The notes under the pieces are model-generated. The model was not told the origin of the DNA. It worked only from the letters and a program-made list of their open reading frames with translations, and made no database searches. A stretch of DNA of 11,128 nucleotides from Aquifex aeolicus (lineage in GTDB: Bacteria > Aquificota > Aquificia > Aquificales > Aquificaceae), in NCBI GenBank assembly GCA_015661465.1, contig DQVZ01000131.1, forward strand, positions 1 to 11,128. Direction: 5' to 3'. Each line of letters begins with the position of its first letter. Position 1 is the first letter of the stretch. The translations under genes were made by a program, and so were the position numbers. Of this stretch, positions 1-6,747 are shown piece after piece.

Positions 1-40
1 CCCCCTTCCCCTATTTTTTATTCCCTTTTTCTTTTTTCTT
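1..40. other. polypyrimidine tract at window start
   Basis: 38 of the first 40 bases are C or T on the plus strand; the only purines are the A residues at 13 and 20. It sits directly upstream of the first gene. It could be the T-rich tail of a terminator for a gene outside the window, or an untranslated leader. No hairpin is visible inside the window to support a terminator, so the function is unassigned. Confidence 0.5.
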
Positions 41-53
41 AAAATTTTTGATA

Positions 54-563
54 ATGAAACTAATTCTTATAACTTTTTTCTCTTTCTTTATAGTTTTCTC
101 ATCGGAACGGGAAATTCTGGAATTGATAGATAAAATAAAATCCGTTCCTCCGCATGAAAGATACATATATATGAACCGTTTAAAACTGAAGCTAAGAGAA
201 CTAAACGAAGAACAAAGGGAAAAGGTAATAAGAGAACTCTACAGAGAGTTTAAAGGAAGACATCATGAAAGGGATGAAAGAGAATACGAAAAAGAGGAAA
301 TCCATAAAAGAGAGAAAGAACCTCCATTACATATAGAGGAACGTAAATATAGAGGCATGGATTTTGAATCAGAATATGAAGAAAAATTCACAGAAAAAGG
401 GGAAAAACACGAAGAACGTGGCCATGAATCAATAAGGGGAGAACCTGAGTTCGAAGAGATACCAGAAAAGGAAGTATACCGTCCTTCCCGTGAAGAATAT
501 CATGAAGAGAGAAAAGACTATGAAAAGGAAGAAAGGAAAAAATACAGGGAAAGAGAAGATTAA
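54..563 (+). CDS. secreted Glu/Lys/Arg-rich protein, possible Spy/CpxP-like helical protein
   Basis: The ATG at 54 gives 169 residues; a TTG at 48 would add two. No clear Shine-Dalgarno precedes either. Residues 1-17 form a hydrophobic signal peptide ending in FSS, so export to the periplasm is likely. Residues about 20-68 look like amphipathic helices and include RELNEEQREKVIREL, which loosely resembles the LTxxQ helices of Spy/CpxP periplasmic proteins. The last 100 residues are extremely charged: 34 are Glu, seven are His, none is Cys, and motifs such as YEKEE recur. This composition suggests a single charged helix or a disordered tail. The gene lies 32 bases upstream of a beta-barrel gene and a two-component system, so a sensing accessory role is possible. 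I do not recognise the family; the Spy/CpxP link is speculative. Confidence 0.75.
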   Translation: MKLILITFFSFFIVFSSEREILELIDKIKSVPPHERYIYMNRLKLKLRELNEEQREKVIRELYREFKGRHHERDEREYEKEEIHKREKEPPLHIEERKYRGMDFESEYEEKFTEKGEKHEERGHESIRGEPEFEEIPEKEVYRPSREEYHEERKDYEKEERKKYRERED

Positions 564-595
564 AATGGATAAAGGATAAAATTACTTAGCACACA

Positions 596-1372
596 ATGGA
601 CAAGAAGGTTATTTTAGGAGCTATTCTTTTCAGCTTTAGCTATTCCTTTGGATTTCAAGATTCCGACCTCGACGGTGTAGAAGACAGTATGGACAAGTGC
701 CCCAATACACCTTTTTTCGTAATAGTGGACCAATACGGATGTCCGGTAAAAGAAATCCCGATAAAAAGAAAGAAGGTTAAATTTTACTTAAGAGTGGGTT
801 TTACTCACTCCGAGGGTAAAGATTATGAATCCAACAGTATTTCTTATTCCTTGGCAGCATCTTTTAGGAAGTTTTACGTTTCTTATACAATACGTTATTA
901 CACCTACATAAGAAATGTAGGAAAGGGTCTTGGAAATTCCTCCCTCTACATGAGCTATAGAAAATTTATAAAAAATCTCGGAATATACACGGGTTTAAGA
1001 ATAACTATACCTACAGCTTCGGAAGATATAAGCTCCAGATACGTAAACTTTACACCCTCCCTTTTCTTTAATTACTTTAAAGGAAAATCCGATATCTTCT
1101 TTTATATCGATAGAGCTTTTCGCAGTAACCCTTCAGGAAGGGATACCTGGCTGTTTTCTTTTGGGTACGGATACAGTTTTTCTTCAGTGTATGCAAACTT
1201 TTCATTGGATTTTATAGAATCCTCGGTAAGAAGTATTTACAACAAGTATATAAACTTCTTTATCCTTTTTGATATAACGAGAGATTTATACACCACAATT
1301 AATTTAAGCAAAGGATTAAACGAGGAAGCTACCGATAGAAGTTTGTCAGTAAAGTTTGGTATAAGGTTTTAA
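596..1372 (+). CDS. outer-membrane beta-barrel protein with N-terminal thrombospondin type 3-like repeat
   Basis: A 258-residue protein with a signal peptide (about residues 1-20) followed by a calcium-binding type segment, DSDLDGVEDSMDKCPNTP. This is the thrombospondin type 3 pattern seen in OmpA-family linkers, here with a Cys pair at residues 35 and 49 that could form a disulfide. The rest alternates aromatic/hydrophobic and polar residues with many Tyr and Phe, typical of transmembrane beta strands. The chain ends in Phe (VKFGIRF), as expected for the C-terminal beta signal read by the BAM machinery. Only two bases separate it from the response regulator gene, so barrel and two-component system are probably one transcription unit. 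No strong Shine-Dalgarno is seen; the start was chosen because it begins the signal peptide. The transported or bound ligand cannot be told. Confidence 0.8.
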   Translation: MDKKVILGAILFSFSYSFGFQDSDLDGVEDSMDKCPNTPFFVIVDQYGCPVKEIPIKRKKVKFYLRVGFTHSEGKDYESNSISYSLAASFRKFYVSYTIRYYTYIRNVGKGLGNSSLYMSYRKFIKNLGIYTGLRITIPTASEDISSRYVNFTPSLFFNYFKGKSDIFFYIDRAFRSNPSGRDTWLFSFGYGYSFSSVYANFSLDFIESSVRSIYNKYINFFILFDITRDLYTTINLSKGLNEEATDRSLSVKFGIRF

Positions 1373-1374
1373 GT

Positions 1375-1995
1375 ATGGGAGAAAAAATACTTCTCGTTGA
1401 GGATGATAAAATCCTTGCCATCAGTTTAAAGGATTATCTAGAAGCTCATGGGTACAACGTTGATACAGCCTTCAGCTATGAAGAAGCCCTTGAGAAGTTA
1501 GAGAACGGATTTTACACAGCTTACATAATAGATGTAAACTTGGGTGATGGAAATGGAATAAAGCTCATAGAATATTTAAAGCTTATCAAAGATGATACAC
1601 CGGCTTTAATAATCAGTGCCCTTACGGACACTTCCACTATAGCGGAAGGTTTTGAAGCAGGTGCTGAGGATTACATAAAAAAACCTTTCGACCCTGAAGA
1701 GTTGTTGATAAGGTTAAAAGCCAGGCTAAAGAGTGATAGACTCCAGTACGGAGAACTTATTTATAAGGATGGTCGCTTCTTTTTGGGTGAGGAAGAGTTA
1801 GAACTCGGAGAGGTGGAAAGGTGCATACTACTTAAACTTTTGAAAAATAGAGGAAAAGTTGTCTCAAAGGAAACCCTCTACAACTGCATGAGGAATCCAT
1901 CTCCCACCGGTTTGAGGGTGATAATAAATACACTGAAGAAGAAGACAAAGCTTAACATTCACGCGGTAAAGGGCTTTGGGTATGTCCTTGATTAG
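1375..1995 (+). CDS. two-component response regulator, OmpR/PhoB type
   Basis: 206 residues. The receiver domain (about 1-120) has all key residues: the acidic pocket Glu9-Asp10-Asp11, the phospho-acceptor Asp53 in IIDVNLGDG, the switch Ser81 in IISAL, and the conserved Lys103-Pro104 in IKKPF. The C-terminal domain (about 125-206) is a short winged helix of the OmpR class: ELGEVERCILLKLLKNRGKVVS precedes the recognition helix region, and it closes with the typical wing ending HAVKGFGYVLD. It should therefore be a phosphorylation-controlled DNA-binding transcription factor. Its 3' end overlaps the start of the histidine kinase gene by 14 bases, which strongly implies they are partners. The linked upstream secreted and outer-membrane genes are the obvious candidate targets, but no operator repeat was identified. 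The specific signal is unknown. Confidence 0.93.
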   Translation: MGEKILLVEDDKILAISLKDYLEAHGYNVDTAFSYEEALEKLENGFYTAYIIDVNLGDGNGIKLIEYLKLIKDDTPALIISALTDTSTIAEGFEAGAEDYIKKPFDPEELLIRLKARLKSDRLQYGELIYKDGRFFLGEEELELGEVERCILLKLLKNRGKVVSKETLYNCMRNPSPTGLRVIINTLKKKTKLNIHAVKGFGYVLD

Positions 1996-3064
1996 TAAAA
2001 TCCTTCCCAAAAATCAATACGAAAAAGAAGCCATTATAAAAGCTTTTCTTATTTTCTTCATGACTATTGAACTATTGGTAAGTGTTATATTCATTTTGCT
2101 TATAAGAATTGAAATAGACCATCAAAAGCATAATATATTCTTAGAACTTGTAAATTACTCCTATACCTTTAAAGGGGAAAATTATAAACTCGAATTAGTT
2201 GAAGTAGAAAAGCCTAACCATTTCTATCAACTTATGGAAGATGAAAGTGGACTTTACATAATCATCCCTATACCCGGGGTGGAAAAAGATGTCCTCAAAA
2301 TTATCTATCCAAAAGAAAAATTTCAAGAAGATGTTAAAGAAATTTTTTACGATTATGGGGTATATTTCATAGGGTTTACACTGGTAAACTTAACCCTTTC
2401 CTTCGGACTTGCTCTTTACGCTATAACTCCTTTGAGAAAAGCCGTTGAACTGATATCTGATGTAGCCAGGGATATAGCCCACGATATGAACACACCTATA
2501 ACAAGTTTGATAATAAACCTGAAACTTTTAAAAAAGAAATATAACGACGAAAGTATAGAACGTATGGAAATGGCCGTAAATCAGCTAATATACTTAAAGA
2601 AGAATTTAAATCCTCTTACGGAAGAAGCTCTGTTAAAACAAGAAGAAGTAAATCTGAAGAAATTAGTTACCGAAGTTTTGAAAGATTTCTCCGGCGTGTA
2701 TCCCGATATAGAGGTGGTGACGGATTTACAAGATGTAAAAATCTTTGCAGATAAAAGAGTAGTAAGAAGAATCTTAGATAATGTAATATCTAATGCATTC
2801 AAGCATAACGTAAAGAACGGAAAGGTAAAGGTTTTCTTGAGAGAGGGAGAATTGATAGTAGAAAACACTTCCAAACCTGTAAGGGATATAAATAAGATAT
2901 TTGAACGGTTTTACAGGGAATCCCAGAGGGGTATGGGACTAGGTCTTGCTGTAGTAAAAAAGCTTATTCATGAACTCGGATGGAAAGTTAAGGCTGAATA
3001 TAAGGATGGAATGTTTAGGATTAAAATAGTTTTTCATGGAAGAAAAGGCGGTTATAGGAATTGA
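1982..3064 (+). CDS. membrane sensor histidine kinase
   Basis: The ATG at 1982 gives 360 residues; an in-frame TTG at 1976 would add two. Two transmembrane helices (about 20-42 and 127-150) flank a periplasmic sensor domain of roughly 80 residues. The second helix is followed by a short linker without a recognisable full HAMP domain, then the H box DIAHDMNTPIT with phospho-accepting His167. The ATP-binding domain has an N box (RRILDNVISNAFKH), an F box (IFERFYR) and a G2 box (GMGLGLAVVKKL). The usual DxGxG G1 box is replaced by a sequence around VENTSKPV, so the nucleotide pocket is atypical though probably functional. The gene overlaps the response regulator before it and trbp111 after it (29 bases), showing close co-expression. 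The signal is unknown; envelope state or metal is a guess from the neighbours. Confidence 0.92.
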   Translation: MSLISKILPKNQYEKEAIIKAFLIFFMTIELLVSVIFILLIRIEIDHQKHNIFLELVNYSYTFKGENYKLELVEVEKPNHFYQLMEDESGLYIIIPIPGVEKDVLKIIYPKEKFQEDVKEIFYDYGVYFIGFTLVNLTLSFGLALYAITPLRKAVELISDVARDIAHDMNTPITSLIINLKLLKKKYNDESIERMEMAVNQLIYLKKNLNPLTEEALLKQEEVNLKKLVTEVLKDFSGVYPDIEVVTDLQDVKIFADKRVVRRILDNVISNAFKHNVKNGKVKVFLREGELIVENTSKPVRDINKIFERFYRESQRGMGLGLAVVKKLIHELGWKVKAEYKDGMFRIKIVFHGRKGGYRN

Positions 3065-3371
3065 AGATTTCTTAAAAGTCGACTTGAGGATTGCAAAGGT
3101 AATCTCTGCAGAAAAGGTGGAAGGTTCAGAGAAGCTTTTAAAAATTACCGTTTCTTTAGGAAATGGGAAAAGGACTATAGTTGCAGGTATAGCTAAATAT
3201 TACAATCCTGAAGAACTTGTAGGAAAGAAAATAGTTATAGTTGCGAATCTGAAACCCAGAAAAATATTCGGTATAGAATCTCAGGGAATGTTACTTGCGG
3301 CATCCGATGGGGAAAAGCTTTCCGTAATAGTGCCCGATAGAGATATACCGGAAGGGGCAAAACTCAGTTGA
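3036..3371 (+). CDS. trbp111: structure-specific tRNA-binding protein Trbp111 (EMAP/OB-fold)
   Basis: Exactly 111 residues forming one tRNA-binding domain of the EMAP II / MetRS C-terminal / Arc1p family. Family hallmarks are visible: FLKVDLRIAKVISAEKVEGSEKLLK at the start, TIVAGIA near the middle, then VIVANLKPRKIFGIESQGMLLAA. A stand-alone protein of this length, Trbp111, has been described from Aquifex aeolicus as a dimer that binds the outer corner of tRNA without sequence specificity. Here it is encoded as a separate polypeptide, not fused to methionyl-tRNA synthetase. The ATG lies inside the histidine kinase gene (29-base overlap), and its TGA stop overlaps the TTG start of scpA, so it is translationally embedded in this operon. 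Identity by family is strong; the species assignment rests on length and recall. Confidence 0.9.
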   Translation: MEEKAVIGIEDFLKVDLRIAKVISAEKVEGSEKLLKITVSLGNGKRTIVAGIAKYYNPEELVGKKIVIVANLKPRKIFGIESQGMLLAASDGEKLSVIVPDRDIPEGAKLS

Positions 3372-3994
3372 GATATTTCCGCTTTCAAGAACAACATCCC
3401 TTTTCTCTCATTCTTCCTTTAATAGAAGAGGGAAAGCTTGATCCTTGGGAGGTAGACATTGTTGAGCTTGCAAACCTCTATATAGAAGAAATAAGGAGAA
3501 GGGAACTTCTCGACTTAAGAATCCCGGCAAGGGCTATAGTAGCTGCTTCTTTCCTTTTGAAAAAGAAAGTAGATGTTCTCTTTCCCAAACCTCCCAGAAA
3601 ACACGGAAAAAGAAAATATACCCTAAAAGAAATCGCCGATATGTTTGAAAAGGAGTATAAAGAAATAGAGGAAGAACTGAAGGAAAACTTAAAGGAGATA
3701 CAGAAGAGTATCAAGAAGGTAAAGAAAACAAGTAAGACTACGAGGAAGAAAACCCGTACAGAAAGGAGAGAAATTCCCATTCATATCTCAAAGTTTGAAG
3801 ATGTTCTGGAAGAGTTGTGGGAATTTTTCAAGGGTTTAGAAGTAGGTACGCGATTGAGTTTTTTAACTTTCCTAAATAAAAAGGATTTTGTTCCCCAGTT
3901 TATCGCTTTGCTTTATCTCGATTTTGACAATAAGATAAGACTTTCCCAAGAAAAACCTTTCGGAGATTTGGAAATAGAAATTTTAGAAACCTAA
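3368..3994 (+). CDS. scpA: segregation and condensation protein A (kleisin subunit)
   Basis: 208 residues, somewhat shorter than typical ScpA (about 240-280). ScpA is the kleisin that bridges SMC heads with ScpB in the bacterial condensin complex for chromosome compaction and segregation. The N-terminal signature is clear: FSLILPLIEEGKLDPWEVDI, then a helix ending near LRIPARAIVAASFLLKKKVDVLFP. A basic Lys/Arg/Thr-rich linker (about residues 112-136) replaces the longer middle region of many homologues, and the last 60 residues fit the winged helix that binds the SMC cap. The start is TTG, overlapping the trbp111 stop in a TTGA arrangement, consistent with coupled translation. The 3' end runs 12 bases into the convergent threonine synthase gene. 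No scpB or smc lies in the window. Confidence 0.88.
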   Translation: MRYFRFQEQHPFSLILPLIEEGKLDPWEVDIVELANLYIEEIRRRELLDLRIPARAIVAASFLLKKKVDVLFPKPPRKHGKRKYTLKEIADMFEKEYKEIEEELKENLKEIQKSIKKVKKTSKTTRKKTRTERREIPIHISKFEDVLEELWEFFKGLEVGTRLSFLTFLNKKDFVPQFIALLYLDFDNKIRLSQEKPFGDLEIEILET

Positions 3995-5041
3995 AACTTT
4001 CAAAACTTTATCCAGCTCGGGCGGAACAGTAATCGGGTCTTCACATACCCTTATGGCCGTATCCGGGTCTTTGAGACCGTTTCCCGTTAGAGTACACGTA
4101 ACAACTTCTCCTCCTTTGAAGAAACCTTCCCTAACGAGTTTTATAAGGCCTGCAACACTTGCTGCAGATGCAGGTTCACAAAATACTCCTTCTGTAGAAG
4201 CTATCAATTTATAAGCGTAGAGTATTTCACTATCGCTTACCGCATCAATCCTTCCGCCACTTTCCTGAGCAGCTTTGAGTGCTGATTTCCAACTGTAAGG
4301 ATTTCCTATTTTTATAGCAGTTGCTACAGTTTTGGGATTCTTTATGGGATAACCTTTAACTATAGGAGCCGCTCCTTCGGCTTGCCATCCCATCATTCTA
4401 GGCAACTTTGAAACCTTACCTTCTTCGTAGTAGATTTTGAATCCTCTCCAGTAAGCGGTTATATTTCCTGCATTTCCCACGGGAATGAAATGATAGTCGG
4501 GAGCATCTCCGAGAACATCACAAATTTCAAAAGCCGCGGTCTTTTGGCCTTCTATCCTGTAAGGATTTACGGAATTTACTATTTCGACGGGAAACATTTC
4601 TCCTATCTTCCTTACTATGTAAAGTGCATCATCGAAAGTTCCCTGAATGGCTAAAACTTTAGCTCCGTATATCATGGCCTGCGATAGCTTTCCTATGGCA
4701 ACAGCTCCCTTAGGTAGAAGTACATATGCTTTAAGTCCGGCTCTTGCTGCGTAAGCTGCTGCAGAAGCAGAAGTATTCCCGGTAGAGGCACAAATAACCG
4801 CTTTCTTTCCTGCTTCTACAGCTTTAGAAATAGCAAGTGTCATTCCTCTATCTTTAAAAGAACCTGTGGGATTTAAACCTTCATATTTCAAATAAATTTT
4901 CCCCTTAAAACCTATCGCTTTAGCGAGGTTATTAGCTTCTATGAGAGGTGTATTGCCTTCATGAAGTGTGATAACAGGTGTGTTATCACTCACGGGTAAG
5001 TATTTCCTGTAGTGTTCTATAATGCCTCGCCAATCATTCAT
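3983..5041 (-). CDS. thrC: threonine synthase (PLP-dependent)
   Basis: 352 residues, the length of the short bacterial threonine synthase class. It converts O-phospho-L-homoserine to threonine in the cytoplasm. The PLP Schiff-base lysine is Lys63 in PTGSFKDRGM; the substrate loop ASTGNTS is at about 85-91; the cofactor phosphate loop GNAGN is at 189-193; and a late TGNGLKD segment carries the residue expected near the pyridine nitrogen. The N-terminal HEGNTPLIEA motif is also typical. The gene is transcribed away from the pspA operon across an 84-base intergenic region and converges with scpA. No Shine-Dalgarno precedes the ATG, and a TATTCT-like element sits only a few bases upstream, so a very short or absent leader is possible. 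A perfect 8-bp inverted repeat lies just inside the coding region. Confidence 0.95.
   Translation of the reverse strand: MNDWRGIIEHYRKYLPVSDNTPVITLHEGNTPLIEANNLAKAIGFKGKIYLKYEGLNPTGSFKDRGMTLAISKAVEAGKKAVICASTGNTSASAAAYAARAGLKAYVLLPKGAVAIGKLSQAMIYGAKVLAIQGTFDDALYIVRKIGEMFPVEIVNSVNPYRIEGQKTAAFEICDVLGDAPDYHFIPVGNAGNITAYWRGFKIYYEEGKVSKLPRMMGWQAEGAAPIVKGYPIKNPKTVATAIKIGNPYSWKSALKAAQESGGRIDAVSDSEILYAYKLIASTEGVFCEPASAASVAGLIKLVREGFFKGGEVVTCTLTGNGLKDPDTAIRVCEDPITVPPELDKVLKVLGF
4968..4989. repeat. perfect 8-bp inverted repeat in the 5' coding part of thrC
   Basis: GTGATAAC at 4968-4975 and GTTATCAC at 4982-4989 are exact reverse complements separated by six bases (AGGTGT). The repeat falls 52-73 bases downstream of the thrC start codon, encoding around residues VSDNTPVIT. 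It could be an mRNA hairpin, a dimeric operator, or a coincidence of coding sequence. The symmetry is seen directly; function is not shown. Confidence 0.5.
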
Positions 5042-5125
5042 AACTTAGAATAAAAATATCACAAAAATGAAAAAGCCTAAAATATCCTTATAAAATTGGA
5101 ATAAATTAAAAAAGGAGTGTAAATT
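5042..5125. promoter_or_regulatory. divergent intergenic region between thrC and the pspA operon
   Basis: An 84-base AT-rich gap between divergent start codons must hold promoters for both directions unless they lie inside the genes. On the plus strand a TATAAA (5089-5094) could serve as a -10 element, but no good -35 lies at the expected spacing. On the minus strand a TATTCT-like element ends a few bases before thrC. No sigma-54 GG-N10-GC pattern is seen, although pspA operons in Proteobacteria often use one. Promoter positions are tentative. Confidence 0.35.
5112..5117 (+). promoter_or_regulatory. strong Shine-Dalgarno (AAGGAG) for the first gene of the pspA operon
   Basis: AAGGAG is eight bases before the ATG at 5126, an ideal spacing that fixes the start of the DUF2170-like gene. 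Confidence 0.7.
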
Positions 5126-5512
5126 ATGGCTGGTTTTGAAGATGTAAAGAAGATGGTTTTAGACTTGGGACTTGAAATTAAGGAGGAAATTCCCGAAGAA
5201 GAACTTATCATAGTGGAAGATGAAGATAGGGGAATAAAGAATATGATTATTGATTGTGAGGGGGATTTGCTTGTAATTGAACAACCTATCGCTAAAGTCT
5301 CGGAAAAATACTACGGCTGGTTTTTGGAAAGAAACAGAGAAATGCCATTCGGAGCTTTTGCCATAGATAAGGAAGGCGGAATACTCCTTTACAGGCAAAC
5401 TTTAAGACTTGATACTCTGGACTATGAAGAGTTAGAAGCTAGTATATCTTCTCTGGAAATATTCCTTGCAGAATGGGGAGATGAACTTTTGAAAATTCTA
5501 AAGGAGGCTTAA
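5126..5512 (+). CDS. YjfI-like DUF2170 family protein (CesT/YbjN-like fold), PspA partner
   Basis: 128 residues, acidic, with no signal peptide or membrane helix, so cytoplasmic. The order of elements fits the DUF2170/YjfI group: a hydrophobic strand around LLVIEQPIAKV, a segment ending MPFGAFAIDKEG, then LRLDTLDYEELEASISSLEIF as a long C-terminal helix. This layout also recalls YbjN and type III secretion chaperone (CesT-like) folds. In Escherichia coli yjfI lies immediately upstream of yjfJ, a pspA paralogue, and the same order is seen here: this gene ends one base before pspA. By analogy it may be a chaperone-like or regulatory partner of PspA. The family assignment is by pattern recall and is moderately sure; the biochemical role is unknown. 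Confidence 0.72.
   Translation: MAGFEDVKKMVLDLGLEIKEEIPEEELIIVEDEDRGIKNMIIDCEGDLLVIEQPIAKVSEKYYGWFLERNREMPFGAFAIDKEGGILLYRQTLRLDTLDYEELEASISSLEIFLAEWGDELLKILKEA
5501..5507 (+). promoter_or_regulatory. Shine-Dalgarno (AAGGAGG) for pspA
   Basis: AAGGAGG lies within the last codons of the upstream gene, six bases before the pspA ATG at 5514. It suggests pspA is translated at a high rate, as fits an oligomer-forming protein. Confidence 0.7.
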
Positions 5513-5513
5513 T

Positions 5514-6215
5514 ATGGGATTATTAAAAAGATTGCTAAGGGTAATAAAAGCGGAAGCTCATTCGGTAGTTGATAAACTCGAAGACCCTATAAAAATAACA
5601 GAAGAAGGAATAAGGGAACTTAAAAAACAGCTAAAAGATGCCATGGAGGCCCTCGCTGAGGTTAAGGCAAGCCAAATAAGATTCGAAAAGGAAGCTAAGA
5701 ATGAAAAGGAAAGGGCTAAAGCTTTGGTAAAAAAAGCCGAAGCTCTGCTTATTCAGGCACAGGAGGGAAAGATATCTTCCGATGAGGCGGAAAAGCTTGC
5801 TGCAGAACTTCTCCAAAAAGCAGAACTACATGAGCAGAATTCCAAAAGGTTAGAAGAAGAAGCTAAAAAGCAAAAGGATATGGCTTTAAGACTTCAAGCT
5901 AAAATAGATGAACTTAAAGTCCAGATTGCAAAGTATGAAGCTGAGCTCAAAACGTTAAAGGCAAGAATGTCAACAGCAAAAGCGGTTAAAAAGGTTAACA
6001 AACAAATAGCAAAAGTAGACCCATCCGATACAATAGCTATGCTTGAAAAGATGAAGGAAAAGGTGGAAAAGGAGGAAGCACTTGCAGAGGCTTATGAAGA
6101 AATGGCAAAACAGGAAACTTCCCTGGATGTAGAAACAGAAATAGAAAAAAAGTTAAGAGGACTCGGAAGTAAACAGAAACTTGAAGAATTAAAGAAAAGA
6201 TTGGGAATCGACTGA
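5514..6215 (+). CDS. pspA: PspA/IM30 (VIPP1) family membrane-maintenance protein
   Basis: 233 residues, close to the usual 220-240 of PspA. An N-terminal amphipathic helix (about 1-20, GLLKRLLRVIKAEAHSVVDK) is the membrane-binding helix of the family, followed by the EDP turn with the conserved Pro25. Residues about 28-160 form a long Ala/Glu/Lys/Gln-rich coiled-coil hairpin, and the last 60 residues are further helices without the extra C-terminal extension of VIPP1. PspA proteins polymerise like ESCRT-III on the inner face of the cytoplasmic membrane and protect it under stress. The classical regulators PspF, PspB and PspC are absent here; the partners are DUF2170, DUF4178, a lipoprotein, DUF350 and a SpeE-like enzyme, resembling the yjfJ paralogue context. 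The stop is separated from the next ATG by a single T. Confidence 0.93.
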   Translation: MGLLKRLLRVIKAEAHSVVDKLEDPIKITEEGIRELKKQLKDAMEALAEVKASQIRFEKEAKNEKERAKALVKKAEALLIQAQEGKISSDEAEKLAAELLQKAELHEQNSKRLEEEAKKQKDMALRLQAKIDELKVQIAKYEAELKTLKARMSTAKAVKKVNKQIAKVDPSDTIAMLEKMKEKVEKEEALAEAYEEMAKQETSLDVETEIEKKLRGLGSKQKLEELKKRLGID

Positions 6216-6216
6216 T

Positions 6217-6747
6217 ATGAATCCTTTTAGCTTCTTCAGAAAGATTTTCAAAGGTGAGAAACACAAAGAAGAAGTAAACTTGCTTCAAATACCTCTCGAA
6301 AAACTGAAAAAGGGCGACATAATTGAACTTGAAGGAGAGTCATGGGAAGTTGTAGATATAGCCCTTTATGACTACGGTGCAAGCAAGGAAAAAGAGTGGG
6401 AAATACGTTCTGCAGAAAATAGAGGTTTTCTGAGTCTAGAAGAAGGTAAAATATACTTCTTCTCAGAAATTGACCCCGAAAGTATTCAGCCCGACCCTCG
6501 AGAGCATTACAGAAAATACAAGAATCCACCGGAAGAAATTACGGTGGGCGGTAAAAAATTTAAACTCAAGTACGCGGGAAAAGCTAAGTATGTAAAAAAT
6601 CTGGAGAGCTACCCTGTGATTATCTGGGAGTTTAAAAATGAAGACGGAGAGATGATAGACGTAGAAATCTGGGATGAATATGAAGTAGAAGCCTTTAAAG
6701 GGAGGGAACTGAAGGAATGGGAAATTGAGGGTATACTTCCTCGTTAG
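6217..6747 (+). CDS. DUF4178 domain protein
   Basis: 176 residues with a basic hydrophobic N-terminus (NPFSFFRKIFKGEKHK) that may touch the membrane, then two beta-rich halves. The first half has KGDIIELEGESWEVVDIAL and later RGFLSLEEGKIYFFSEID. The second has EITVGGKKFKLKYAGKAKYV, then PVIIWEFKNEDGEMIDVEIW and a final AFKGRELKEWEIEGILP. This repeated pattern of a glycine turn, Tyr/Trp strand and Glu-Trp ending is typical of DUF4178. In Mycobacterium tuberculosis a DUF4178 gene (Rv2598) starts the same gene string that continues here with DUF4247, DUF350 and speE. No Shine-Dalgarno is evident; its ATG follows the pspA TGA after one base, so translation is probably coupled. The molecular function is unknown. 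Confidence 0.78.
   Translation: MNPFSFFRKIFKGEKHKEEVNLLQIPLEKLKKGDIIELEGESWEVVDIALYDYGASKEKEWEIRSAENRGFLSLEEGKIYFFSEIDPESIQPDPREHYRKYKNPPEEITVGGKKFKLKYAGKAKYVKNLESYPVIIWEFKNEDGEMIDVEIWDEYEVEAFKGRELKEWEIEGILPR

Noticed and set aside
2581..2874. 97-residue open frame on the minus strand inside the histidine kinase gene (similar case at 3478-3780 in scpA)
   Set aside because: Both are antisense to conserved domains and look like low-complexity Ser/Phe shadows of Lys/Glu-rich coding sequence.
5042..5125. Sigma-54 promoter or PspF site for the pspA operon
   Set aside because: I looked for GG-N10-GC spacing and enhancer-like dyads and saw none in the 84-base gap.
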